A DNA stretch of 64,000 nucleotides from Batillaria attramentaria (Eukaryota; Mollusca; Gastropoda; Batillariidae): assembly GCA_018292915.2 (NCBI GenBank), contig JACVVK020000169.1, forward strand, positions 886,001 through 950,000, read 5' to 3'. Shown here one piece after another: positions 21,037 to 33,000 of this stretch (within the stretch, counting starts at the first letter, position 1; each line of letters begins with the position of its first letter). The position numbers were made by a program, and so were the translations under genes. The notes beneath the pieces were generated by a model, which did no database searches, was not told the DNA's origin, and worked only from the letters and a program-made list of their open reading frames with translations.

Positions 21037-24000
21037 TCATCCTGCTGGCTTGGGTTTTGTAGAATCTTGTATAAATTTCCTGCAACAAAAGTGTAAAAAA
21101 ACGTTGAGCATTAGTGAAATCGGTGACACTAGCAATCACCAGCTGTTGGCCAGCAACAGGAGTCGCACTATATAATCTGAGAAAACGTTATTTAAAAAAA
21201 AAAAATAATAATAAAAAAAAGCAAAAACTGCCCCCTCCCTCCCCCTCAAATCCATGAGGTCTACAGAGGACCTGCGGTAACTAATTTTAATTCTTAAAAA
21301 ATTTAAAAATTCACAACAGTACCATCCAATTTTTAGATGAGGTTATGATCATTTACAAGACGACCCCCCCCCCCCCCCCCCCCACCAAAATGCAATCACC
21401 CTTGCTACCCGAAGAATCTTTCCATTGTACACTTCATGGAATATTCTGATTTAAATTAACATTACATAAGCAGTGTGACAAAGAATAATGTGCTTATGTC
21501 TACCTAACAATGTCACCAAGTTCAGGGTCCCTGTTCATCAGGTTGTGGCCATATCCTTTGCTGCCTGGGAATGTGTGCAAGACAGTTTGAGGTTGATCAC
21601 TGCTGTGTGCTGTCATTATTGTCTTGAACAGCTGAAAATCGATGAAATTCAAACGTCTGGATCAGCTAAACTTCTCTTTTCTTTTTTCCACAGAACAGGT
21701 TCTATTGCATCTAATGATGGAACAACCATGGAAGCCACACAAGAAGATGCACATAGCAAAAACAAACCCTCAAGTCAAGTCAAGTAGCCTTTAACACACC
21801 TGACCATTACATAGTTATTTACAACAGTATACAGTACATGTATTACACTTGTCTGAATGTGCATATGAACAACAAACATTTTGTGCAGTGCCTATACCTT
21901 ATGCCATTATTTAATTTTGTATTAACCTACCTTTTGTGCAAGGTCTATTGGAACAACAAGGTCATCCTCGGCATGCAGCATCAGTATTGGACACTGCACT
22001 TTGGTGATGCTGGAAACAGAGGGACAGAGGAAATGTACTCTACACTCTGTATGTGCTTTGTTATAAAGGAACTCATACTCTTATTAAATAACATTTACTG
22101 ATACATATACAGATGCACATGTGGATGTACATGCATGTACACAAGACCAAGCACACACACATCGATAGTACTTTCTGACAGGGAACCCTTGATATCTATT
22201 GGCAATATAGAATCTTAGGAAAACTCACTGCTGATCCGTCTTGAAATTCACTTTCATGCGTGACAATGCTGCATGAAAAATCCACATCAAGAAAGGAAAG
22301 GGGCGGTACGGCTGAAAGCAGACATTTCATACAATGCAAGATAATCAGAAAGAAAAGGAAACGGTAATGACTGCAAAGTGGTTACAAGTTAAGCAAATAA
22401 AAGCGACATACCGGTAAAAGGGACAGAAACCACTTAACTTTGACAGACCTGTGCCGTCCTTTGTCAAAGTTAAGTGGTTTCTGTCCCTTTTATTTGCAAC
22501 ATAATCAGTTTGATATTCATCAGGTCCACGCGACTCAACCTTGCATACATTCAAACTTTGCACAGACAGTTTAGCAAGAGTAAGCTTAACTACCTATACC
22601 AGAACAGAGAATTTTTTTTAACTTTAAAAAAAGGCTCTGTGTTGGTCATTTTTTGTTCATTTGGATTTTGTTGTTTTGTTTTGTGTTTTTGTTTGTTTTG
22701 GGGTTTATTTTGGTTTGTTGTTTGCTTGTTTGTTTGTTTGTTGTTGTTGTTTTTTGTTTTTTTTTGTTTTTGTTTTTTTTTGGGGGGGGGGGGGGGTTGG
22801 GTTAAGTTTGTTCATTTGGATTTTGTTGTTTTGTTTTGTGTTTTTGTTTGTTTGTTTTGGGGTTTATTTTGGTTTGTTGTTTGTTTGTTTGTTTGTTGTT
22901 GGTTTTTTTTTGTTTTTGTTTTTTTTTTGTGGGGGGGGGGGTTGGGTTAAGTTTTTAACTGGCGGGGGGGGGGGGGGGGGGGGGGGGGGGGTGCATTTGT
23001 TATTTACTTGTTGCACTTTCTTTCTCCCAACTTACCATGGTTAACAAATAGGCATCCACCTGGTCATTCAGGTTGCTGAAAGCCCCTTCCAAAACAATTC
23101 CAGCTGGTGCCTCATCTGAAAGAAAAACTCAGTAATGTATAATAGTACACACATCTAACTGCAAAATTCATCAAAATGATCAATGAAAGAAACAGATAAA
23201 TACAGAAGAAGTCCATGGTGCGCCAGGAACTTACTTTTTTCTGAGAGAAGTCTAGCTGCCTGCACTGCTACCCTGTAGGTAAAATAATGAGACACAGAGT
23301 AAATTTTATACTATTTTTTTGTACTAATCTATATTTGTATAGGATTATATTATATGGCTATGACCAATACTCCCATATTATCAATATTACATTTTGTTTC
23401 AAGGTAAAGCCATTTTTCCTGATATGCTGTACACATGCATTTGCCGACACACACAACAGTTAAGATGGCTTCGAACTGTACACACCCTGAACCAAGCGAA
23501 TGTCCCCAGAGAAAAACAGGGGAGGTCCCGGCCTTGTTCTTTGTCCAACGATAGACAGAGACAGCGTCCTCCACCATGTTTATTTCTGTTGCCTCTCCGT
23601 CAGAGTCACCGTACCCTGAAAACAGCAACAAAGAAAATCACAGAAGATTCAACAGTTGAAAGAAAGCTTTATAGCTTGGTCAGTAGCATCGGGCAAGCAG
23701 CGTTTCACTGTACAAGCAACCAAAGCCAAAGCCGACTCAGCGGACACGCTGAAGCCATCCTTGGCTGCACCAGTCTCAATTCAATATATACTTTACTAGC
23801 CTCTGTGGAGGCTCAGACATCACACAGACAATAATCAATGAAACACAGCTTAAAAATTCACATACAGAATCACTCACATAAATTTACAATATAAATTTTA
23901 TATGACAATAAAATTTATAAAAACCCAAACTTACCACACACACACACACACACAAACACACTCTCACACGCACACACCCACCACACACACACAGATTAAA

Positions 24001-25821
24001 GCATCTATTGAATTGATTCCATTAACTTAAACTAAAGTGATCCAGTCTATAATACTGAATAAATTAAAATGAAGGTAAATTAGGTTGGTTGGTTGGTTGA
24101 GGGTTTAACATCTTTTTCCACAACATACCGGGAATATAAAACAAATGGGACAAGGAAAACCCAGCACAAATATTTTTTAAATAAAGAAAAAAAAAAAACT
24201 GTCAGTCTCTATTCATAAAATGCTGATCCTCACCTCTGTAGTCTAAAGTTATGACGTGCCATCCTTGCCCTCGCAACACACTGTAGGTGAACACACGTGT
24301 AGACTGGCCCCTGTACAAAACATGCAAAAAAGTTGTTGTATTCTGTGAAGCATGTTTCAAACAGACAAGAAACATGGCAAAACTTTCATTCTGACAATGA
24401 GGATTACATGCAAAGTTTATGTAACCATACCTTCATTCATGATACGTTTGATTACAATAATAATAAAGATATGCAACAGATAACAAGAAATGAAACACCT
24501 CAAGCAAAGTTTATACAGTTATTCGTACATGTATGCAATAGATATAACATGAGTTGTAAATATTTGTTAGAAGTCATCAAACCTTGTGCCACCGTTTCCA
24601 TGAAGATAGATGAAGATGGGAGAACCAGACGCCAGCTGTGACTCATACTTTTCTTCTGATATTGGATTCTTTTCCTCAATTGCTGATTCTGGCAGGATGT
24701 GCCTAAGAAATACACCACAACAACACAAACAAAATCAGTTTCCTACTAAACACACAGTTGCAAAGCAACCAAATTGTGAAAGCAGTAAAATTTGGATTTT
24801 TATAAAGACAGCCTCCTCAACAACACATACACATAATACTGTGTATTATGTGATCATAACTGTAAGTAGCCAACACTGTAAGTATAACCCCCATCTAATG
24901 CTAGCTTGATACAGGTGATTTTCAACAGAAAAGGACAGTTTCTAACCAAAGTCCAAGTGTTTCACCAGTGGGAAGCTTCAAGTCAACCTGTCTTGCTGCC
25001 TCAAGTCCTGCCTCACGAGGATTTTTCAAGTCCGAGAAGTAAAAGGCAGCTGCAAGAATATAAGTTACTTGTGACGGTGTGCTAGTACTGAAAGCACAAA
25101 CAGTTGCACTGGAGTAAATTATGTATAAAAATAAGCAGGGTGCGTTTAGTTTTAGTGTTTATTAACGTTTTTGATTATGCCAGCCAGAGATCAATAAATT
25201 CAACAGTTCTGTGGAGCTTTAGCATAGGTTAACTAGCTGTTACGAAAGTAGACAAGAAGGAAGAACATAGCATCAGATGCACTGTAACTAGAGCTGGATT
25301 TCCAGAATTAGGGTGTATGGGGTTGCGAATTTGGGCAGTTAACAATTAAGTTGAAAGTGTATGTTAGACTGTAGTGTAAGCATTTGACAAATACCTGTTG
25401 AAAACACCATGGCAGATACAATGCTGGGAAACAGCAAAACCATGACTGGAATTACGACATAGACGCAAATCACAGTCCGAACTGCATAGCGTCTCCATCG
25501 CCGAGTCCTGGTCCAAACACTGTCACGTTAGAAATGATCCATACACATACCTATTTATAAAACTAAACGCATAATACATAAAGATTTATACTGTTATCGA
25601 AAGGCCTTACAGATGTATTCTAACTGGCACTATCACCGAAATAGTGGAAGATACACCCCTCCTTCTGACCTTGCTTCTCAAGCTGGTTTTCCTGATCTCT
25701 CCATCAAGTTTCGTTTTGCTTCCTAATTGTCAACATTATGTGAAAAGCCGGCGAAGTTGCCCGACCAAACGAACAGTACTGTACTGATCTCCTACCTTCT
25801 GGGGCTCAGACCAAAAACCAT
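21037..25821 (-). CDS. ABHD12-family serine hydrolase, diverged inverted paralog
   Basis: Probable membrane lipase related to ABHD12/ABHD12B; the substrate is not predictable. Twelve exons on the minus strand: 25796-25821, 25395-25519, 24947-25049, 24583-24702, 24234-24310, 23486-23615, 23235-23272, 23036-23115, 22229-22311, 21931-22009, 21504-21631, 21037-21079. Total 1032 nt, 343 aa, all phases consistent. An Arg-rich stretch (residues 8-19) precedes a membrane helix (about 24-45). HGNGG is at 119-123, Ser190 in GHSLG, Asp277 in HAEDD and His316 in GYGHN. Exons 5-11 (77, 130, 38, 80, 83, 79, 128 nt) have exactly the lengths of ABHD12 copy 2, showing an old shared gene structure, but the protein is much diverged. 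The start ATG was chosen because it joins in frame to exon 2. The gene diverges from VIPAS39, about 300 bp away. Confidence 0.91.
22415..22492. repeat. Perfect 31-bp inverted repeat
   Basis: Arms 22415-22445 and 22462-22492 are exact reverse complements (first arm starts TAAAAGGGACAGAAACC), with a 16-base loop. An outer GCAAATAAAA at 22392 pairs with the bases after the second arm, apart from a short insertion. It lies in an intron of the ABHD12-like gene. No TSD was evident. Confidence 0.85.
22655..22991. repeat. T/G-only low-complexity tract, duplicated block plus poly-G
   Basis: Two copies of a roughly 140-bp block made almost only of T and G (about 22655-22800 and 22808-22935), each ending in a T run, a G run and GGTTGGGTTAAG. 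A poly-G run of about 28 bases follows (22963-22991). It lies in an intron of the minus-strand ABHD12-like gene, so the transcript is A/C-rich. A similar tract is at 56070-56290 in S9 peptidase copy B. Confidence 0.8.
24078..24175 (-). repeat. SINE 3'-tail fragment
   Basis: GGTTGGTTGG repeats are followed by GTTTAACATCTTTTTCCAC, the reverse complement of the tail near 31245-31265 of the tRNA-derived SINE. Probably a truncated SINE in the opposite orientation. Confidence 0.5.
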
Positions 25822-26122
25822 CCCGAAGTTCAAAGTGTCAAATTCTTGTCTATACGTCCGGTCTGAATAAATATTGCTCGCCGAACGACCACAAATACCG
25901 AATAAACACGGAATTTGGAGAGGGTGGTGGTAGGTGCACTTTTACTTTGTTGATATGAGAGGCGGAAGCGGAAGAACTCAAGGGAAACCACTCTGGGGAG
26001 ACAGAAGGGGAGTGGCTGATTGGAACTGAAAGTTGATGCGGAAGAAAATACCCAAACCTGCATGATTTCTGAATCCTTTGGTTATTGCTGCAGTCAGTAC
26101 CACTCGTCTAGCGACGTTTGAA
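25822..26122. promoter_or_regulatory. Divergent promoter region, ABHD12-like gene / VIPAS39
   Basis: About 300 bp between the proposed starts of two divergent genes. No convincing TATA box or other specific site was recognised. Confidence 0.4.
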
Positions 26123-26943
26123 ATGGTAGCGCACAGTGAAAGTGGTTTTTCTTTTTGTCTATTGTCTACTTCAAGTCAAAATTACATAATTTGTTACAGT
26201 CTATGAGTAAATTGCACTCTCTCTCTCTCTCTCTCTCTGTTTGTGTGTGAACATATCATGGAGACAAAGGCTGCATATAGGTCATCGTGCTTAAATTTCT
26301 GATAACTGTGTATGGCGTATATATACTGGATAAATTCAGGGTGCTCATTTCTTGGTTAGTATTAGGAGTACCCCTTTTTTCTGTTTTTTCTTTTTGTTTT
26401 TGATAAACTCAGCAATTATTTCATCAGAGACAAAATACCAGTGTGTTCCTTTTTTACCAGTGAAATCAAGTCTTCAGTTTTTGTTCTTACATTTTCTACT
26501 CCTGCTTCTAGGACATTGAAGATGACGAAGAGTACACTGGCCGCTCTAAATCAGCAGCCAAAAAGAACATTTTTGATGACGATGTAAGTAAACTACAGAG
26601 CTTATCTATATGTATGATACACAATGCAAACATTGAGACTCACAACATATTATTGTCGGGAATTTTAGCAGCTGGTACACCGAATCTATCAAAAAAGGTA
26701 TTTTGTAAGAATTTTGAAACATGGCTTATGACTTCTTCTTTTTTTACTCTGCTAATAACTTAGCTCTTTTATCATAAGGTTTCCATTGAAGCAGCAAAGA
26801 AGATCATTACATCATCCAAATTTGGTGCTGATGATGACTTTGAAGAAGACGCAGAAATCATCGGCATAGATGGCAACACTGCTGTACGATATGGTAATCA
26901 CCGTAATGTAATAACACAGAAAAGTTTTGAAACAAGTGTAGAC

Positions 26944-27008
<65 letters not shown>

Positions 27009-30000
27009 CTGGTATGCATGAAGAGAATTGTCATACTCTCATAGCTTTCCAGATTCCTGCACTAGAGGTCATTAAATCATGCACATGACATACTGGCAGC
27101 TGTAGTCAACCTCATATTTCCAAAAAGTTTCCACTTTTTCAAGGTTCCTGGTGCATATATGGCTTGAGGTTCATATTGCACGCAGGCATATAAATTTATA
27201 TTATAATGTTCTGACATTTTTTTTTCGTGTTAGCAGATATATATAACTTGTGCATTTAATTTTACCTTTTTGTACCTGTAAGCAGAAATATGGTTGCTGC
27301 TTTTCTGCCGTTTTCTCTTTTGTTCATTGAAACATAAGCTCTACTTTTCAACTACTTCAAGTACAGCATGTATGCTCCTGTGTCTTAATGCTTGCTGCAT
27401 ATTATTCAACACTTGCAACATTTTACTGTATTAATGATTATTGGCAGTAAAAAGAGTTTCTTGGTTCCTTTCTTTCTTTTAATACTGTGTCTGTGCATGG
27501 CATCAGAGTGACAGGTATCATTGTCTTACTTGTTTGAACATGTGTAAAGGAACAACTTCAGCAAGCAAGACAATGCCAGATTTGTCCTCCCTTGCTACAC
27601 CAGTTCCCTCTCCTGCTTACCTGCGCTCTAACCCCCCTGCACCAGAACCCAAGCACTCATTTGGCAGTTTCCAAAAAGCTGCTGGCCTAGGACATGTCCG
27701 CTCACACAGCCTGACGATTGGTAAGCTAAGTGATAGCACAGTGTTTACTCCCAATATTTCAGATCTCTTCTTGACTCTGTGCATGTTCTAGTATGTTCCT
27801 TCTGCACATTGCAATAAAGGACACAGTGTTGGGTTTTTCAGCAAATGCCATAGTATTCATTAGAGAAAATGTACACATTTAGCATTATTTTGTACAATTT
27901 CTAATCAGCAAAGGTTGAAAATTAAAGATCATCTAGCAAATCTCATGGGGATGGAGGAGGAGTGGCATGGATTCCATGACATTTGTTTTTTCTCTTTTTT
28001 CATTCTCAAATGAGACAGCAGAGCTAGTGACAATTGTGCACCGTCCCTGAACCTTGCTGACCTGACGCAGTGTGAAGTGATCCCCACCTGTTTAGAAATA
28101 GATTCTATGCTGGTGCAAGTCTGTCTTTCTTATACGTTTGTCCACATTTTGCAGCTCCCCAGAAGTCAGGAGGTGACAGTTTCCCAAAGATCAGCATGGT
28201 GTCTGGTGACTTCCATAGTGCTGGCAGTTCTAGCAGTCTCAGCATTGAAGATGGTGAGTATACATGTAACTTTTATTGCACAGACAGTGTCCGGATGTGA
28301 CTACCTGGAATTAGCGATCGTACAGTGATACATGTACATGAGCCTGATTTGTTTTGAAACAACCCGTGACTTACTCTGTGCCGCAGCTGTGGGCAGTGGA
28401 GGGCGCAAAGGACCTCAGGATATGGAGCAGATGCAACAAGAAATACAGCTGTTGAAGAGACGACTCTTGGTGAGTGGCTTGGATTGTCCAAGTGGTGTGG
28501 TATGGTATGGTATGGTATGGTATGGTATGGTATGGTATGGTATAGATCTACTCGGCACACATATCCATCTCTTCTGAAATGCTCAGGGCGCCGCAGGGCT
28601 GAAGGACGAAGCATTGAAAGCCTGCTGCCGCTAAGTGCTACTTTATGTGCAAACTTTCACCCTGCTTTTCACTCTGGTGCGTGCGACAGTATGATTATCT
28701 GTTTTACCACGTCACCAGCCACAGCCTGCTCTTCTTCAAAAGATGGACGTGGGATTTTTAATAGGCACACTTGACATTTGTGCATGAGTGTGTACACAAG
28801 GGCAGAATGACCACTGTAAACAAGTCTGCGTGTGGTTTTGACTTGATTTGGAAGGAAAATTCCACCCAAATTCTACTCATCAGGGATTTGAACCGGGCAG
28901 CTTAGGATCCGAAGTTGGATACCTTAACCACTAGACCACTTCCCCTTTTCATCTGATCATTGATGGCCTACATCAGGCAGTTGGGCGTGGGTAGAAAGCA
29001 GAAAGCAACAGGCAGTTGTAATTAGAGGAAAGCAAATTCTACACACAGGGACAACATAGCGGGTCATCCTCATAATTATTTGTGATATTCACACCCTCCT
29101 TGTCCTTTTGTTCACATAGTTTAGTGGATCAGTAAGGCCTGATGCACACGAGCGTCAGCGTCAGCACCATGAAGCAAGCAGCAAAGGCTGTCTCGCATCA
29201 TACGCCTCGCGTGAGCGCGCGGTGTGCGCCGTTTGCGTGCACACTTGGCTTCGGCGTCATTTGCCTGCATGGCTTGTTGCGCTGACCCACACTGCAAGCG
29301 CTGACCCACACTGCTTTCTGATTGGCTGAAACCAAGTCTGCAGCGCGGCGTCGGCAGCAGAAATAGGACATGTCCTATACGCGGCGTCATAGGATTCCGT
29401 CGCCTGGCACCATTGATGCCGTTGCCTGACGCCAGGCGCCGATGTCATGCACACGTGGCAGCGCCATAAACTGCCGCCGGGAGTGAGATCCGCCGCGCGG
29501 CATCATGACGCTGACGCTCATGTGCATCGGGCTTAATGGATGCGTACATCAATATTTCTGGTGACCAAAACGCGTAGGATATTGACTTACTGTGGTTTGC
29601 AGGCAGCTAAGAGAGAACGATGGACAAAGCTTCCTGTGGAGTTGACATTGAGAAGAATAATGAAAGGAGAGGTAAGTTAGAAACGTCTTCTGTAGTTGTT
29701 GAACTTGAGAATGATAATGGTACAATATAAGCTGTTCATTGCATTTATTTTATGTGTATTCTCAAGGCCTAATTTAGATTTGTGAACGTGTGAGGGAATA
29801 TAAGTTAATGTTCTTTTCTGTAGACACAGGGAGGGTGGATGTTCTGAGTTTTAACTTCTTTTGTCCACCTTGAAGGTGATTTCAAAGCCGGAGGCACTAG
29901 GAAAAAAACAAGAAGAACAACAAAAACTTTACAAATCTAGATTTATGAACTTGTGAGGGAATATGGGTTACCACTCTTTTCTGTAGACACAGGGAGGGTG

Positions 30001-33000
30001 GGTGTTCTGAGTTGTAGCGTATTTTGTCCACCACAAGGGTGATTTCAAAGATGGGAGCACTGGGATTTAAAAAAAAAAAAAAAAATTTACCTTGTTAGGA
30101 TTCAAACCCACGACCTGATGATCTCAGGTCCAATGCTAAATAAAATCAGTTGAGCCTCCCAGTTCCCCTTCTGTAGATACAGACTCTGGAGGAAGGAATC
30201 TGAATTGGAAAATACATTGTACATACCCACATGTGACTGGTAAAACTTACACATGCAGGACATTGCAAATCACTTTCCCTGTTTCTCATAATGCATGTTT
30301 CAGCCTTACTCCTTGGAGCCCTATCGGGCATTAGAGGACAAACTTGCACTCTTAGACCAGGCTGTGGCACTCATGGATGGGAACGCAATCACAGCAGTAA
30401 GTAATTAAATATGCTTTCCAGCCAGTTTTCTTGTATACTTGTAGTACTATTCAAAACACATTGTATTGTGTATACACAATATTATCTTACTCCAGATATG
30501 TTTTAACTCTTTCGCCACCATAGGTGACATATGTGGACATGCTGTTCTGTGGCCACAGATGACTTTTGTTGACTTTGGGGTCATGTCAGGGGGATCGTAT
30601 TTCACAGGGTGTAGTGTTTGGACAGGCATATCTAACCACTGTCAGGGATCCACTACACCCTTCACCCCTCAACCTAAAAATCTTGAAAACGTTTTAAGAT
30701 ATAAAGCATTTAAAGAAACCCAGCAGTGCTCGCAGTTGAAAAGAAACTTGGCGCTGGTAAGTGCTGTTCATTTAGAGAATTGGCGGGGAAAGAGAGTTTT
30801 GTACAAAATTATATATATATGTAGTATATATATACTTGCTACACTAATACATGTAGTTAGTTCCACCCTGAATTCCAGGATCATGGACATTGTGGATAAT
30901 CATCCAACTGATATTTCAGGCTGTTTTACACCTGAGGGCAACAGTCAAACGCTCCACATTCCAGCATGAGCTACTGTTACGACCAGTGGCAGCCAACCAC
31001 TTCCTGAGTTTTCTGCGAGGGCATTACGATCATGTAGAGCTGGTTGACACACTCTCGTGAGTTGGGTTTGTTTTGTAGTACCAGTAGTTTATACTCTCAG
31101 TACATGTACTGTGAGGGAGCCGGGGTAGCCGAATGGTAGAGTGTTGGACTTCTAATGCTTGGGTCGTGAGTTTGTATCCTGGCTGGGGCCAAATATTTGT
31201 GCTGGCTTCTTCATCGTTGCCCCGTCTTTGATATCACCCGTATGTGGTGGAAAAGGATGTTAAACCCCCCACCCACCCACCCCACCCACATGTACTGTGG
31301 TGTATTGTTGAGACAGATCACGAATATCTCAACATTTTCCACAGTGTTTATGCTCCTTTTGAGCAACACTTGCCTGAAGAGCATGGAAGAGATATATGCA
31401 GGGTATGTTTGGTAGACAGGGAAATAGGAACATAACAGGGCATAGGATGAGAAGGCTAGCAGTATTCGTGGGTTGTTTATTCTAGGATAGTTTGGCATGT
31501 GTGGCCAGAATGCTATCAGCTAGTATGTGACATATTACACGTTTACCAAACAAGTTCGCTTTGTGCTTATGACACTATTGTCAGCAGCACTTCTTATTTT
31601 TTGTACTTTGCAGAATGCTTGGAAGAACAGAAGAGGCTGCAGTAAGTATTTGCACGACTTATCATTGCTTGTACAAGTTATGGTTTGGATTGTCATTCCT
31701 TGCAGTCATACCCTGTGAATTACAAGAAAGTAAACTGTACTAATCCTCTGTTGTCAGATTGTCAAATACCAGCAGGCCTGCAACTCCAGAGATGCCAGTA
31801 CCAAAGTGTCCATGCTCAAGACCTGTCTCAGGTAAGGAGTGATTCCCCCTTCTCCACAAGCTGTTATGATGTATCCAATGCACATATATATAATACAGTC
31901 TTCACAAAAAGTTAAGGACCAGTCAACATAATGGGTGACAGTTTCAATAAATCAGAAAAAATAAACGAATAAGATTTTTCCCGTAAAATTTGGTAGCAAG
32001 GTTAAGGGGTAATTAGTGAACATGGCGACCACTGTGTGGATGGCACGTGCGCGTCACACAGCATGCTTGGCGTGTTTGAAAATGTGCAATTTCGGCAAAA
32101 CTAGACCGAGTTGCAGTGTTCAGTGAGCGATACCTGGGGCTTTCTGCATGGCAAAAATGAGATGCAGGTCAAAGAATGCATCCCTGGTTATGAACTGTGC
32201 TCATTTGTTTGCCTACATAAGCCGCCGTTTCAGCGATGTTCAGCACTACACCAGCATGCCACCACGACAAAAGTTGAATGATATTTGCAAGTGGTCCCAA
32301 CTTTTTGTGAAGGCTGTATATATATATATCGTTTGTTAAAGCCTCTATGTTCCTAATGCCACTGAGAGGAAAAACTGCCACATTTGAAGCTCTGAGGCTA
32401 TTAATTTTGCCACAAAGAAGGATGTTTCATTTGGCAGTTGTGACCATTTTCGGGACTTGGTGGCTTCGGATACTAGAGAAATATGGCTGACTTTTAACAT
32501 ACAGTCCATTCCTGAACATATTGGGACTTGAAAAATCTTCTAAAAATAGCAGCCAGTCAGCGCTGTCTAGCTGGTCCTCAGTCCACAACCAAATAACATC
32601 GTCTGCTCACTGCGCAGTACGCTTCTAGGACGGAATAATTATATGCCGGCCAGTCCCCACAGTACAGTTTCAGATGTCATATTGTGACCCAGGTGACTGA
32701 TTCTGATGCACAGATTAAGCGCATTTGATGAAGTATTTTCCACACGCTGTTGTATGTGTGTCATTGGTATTGAGACTTCAAGTATCTTTTTCATTTCATG
32801 CTGGATTGTGTGTGTGTGTGTGTGTGTGGATTGTCCCAGGTGAAATCAGGATCCAGGTTTCTCCTAGGAGAATCCTGGATCTCAGTTTACAGTGGGGTAA
32901 TCCAGGATTGCCCTGAATCCGTTCTCCCCGTGACATATGTACATTTATGGACTGTTAGAGATATTTTAGCATTTGCCAAGCTGAGCAAGTTTCTAAGGAT

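Noticed and set aside
22474..23044. 127-158 codon hydrophobic frames resembling membrane proteins
   Set aside because: Translation of T/G-only low-complexity DNA; no splice or codon signal, and the strand is opposite to the host gene.
25830..26063. 77-codon minus-strand frame upstream of the ABHD12-like gene
   Set aside because: Lies in the divergent promoter interval and does not join the conserved exons; the ATG at 25821 does.
28866..28945. Possible tRNA gene
   Set aside because: A and B boxes are present but no acceptor-stem pairing or terminator; best read as a SINE head. The same holds for 30095-30170, 31112-31270 and 56812-56900.
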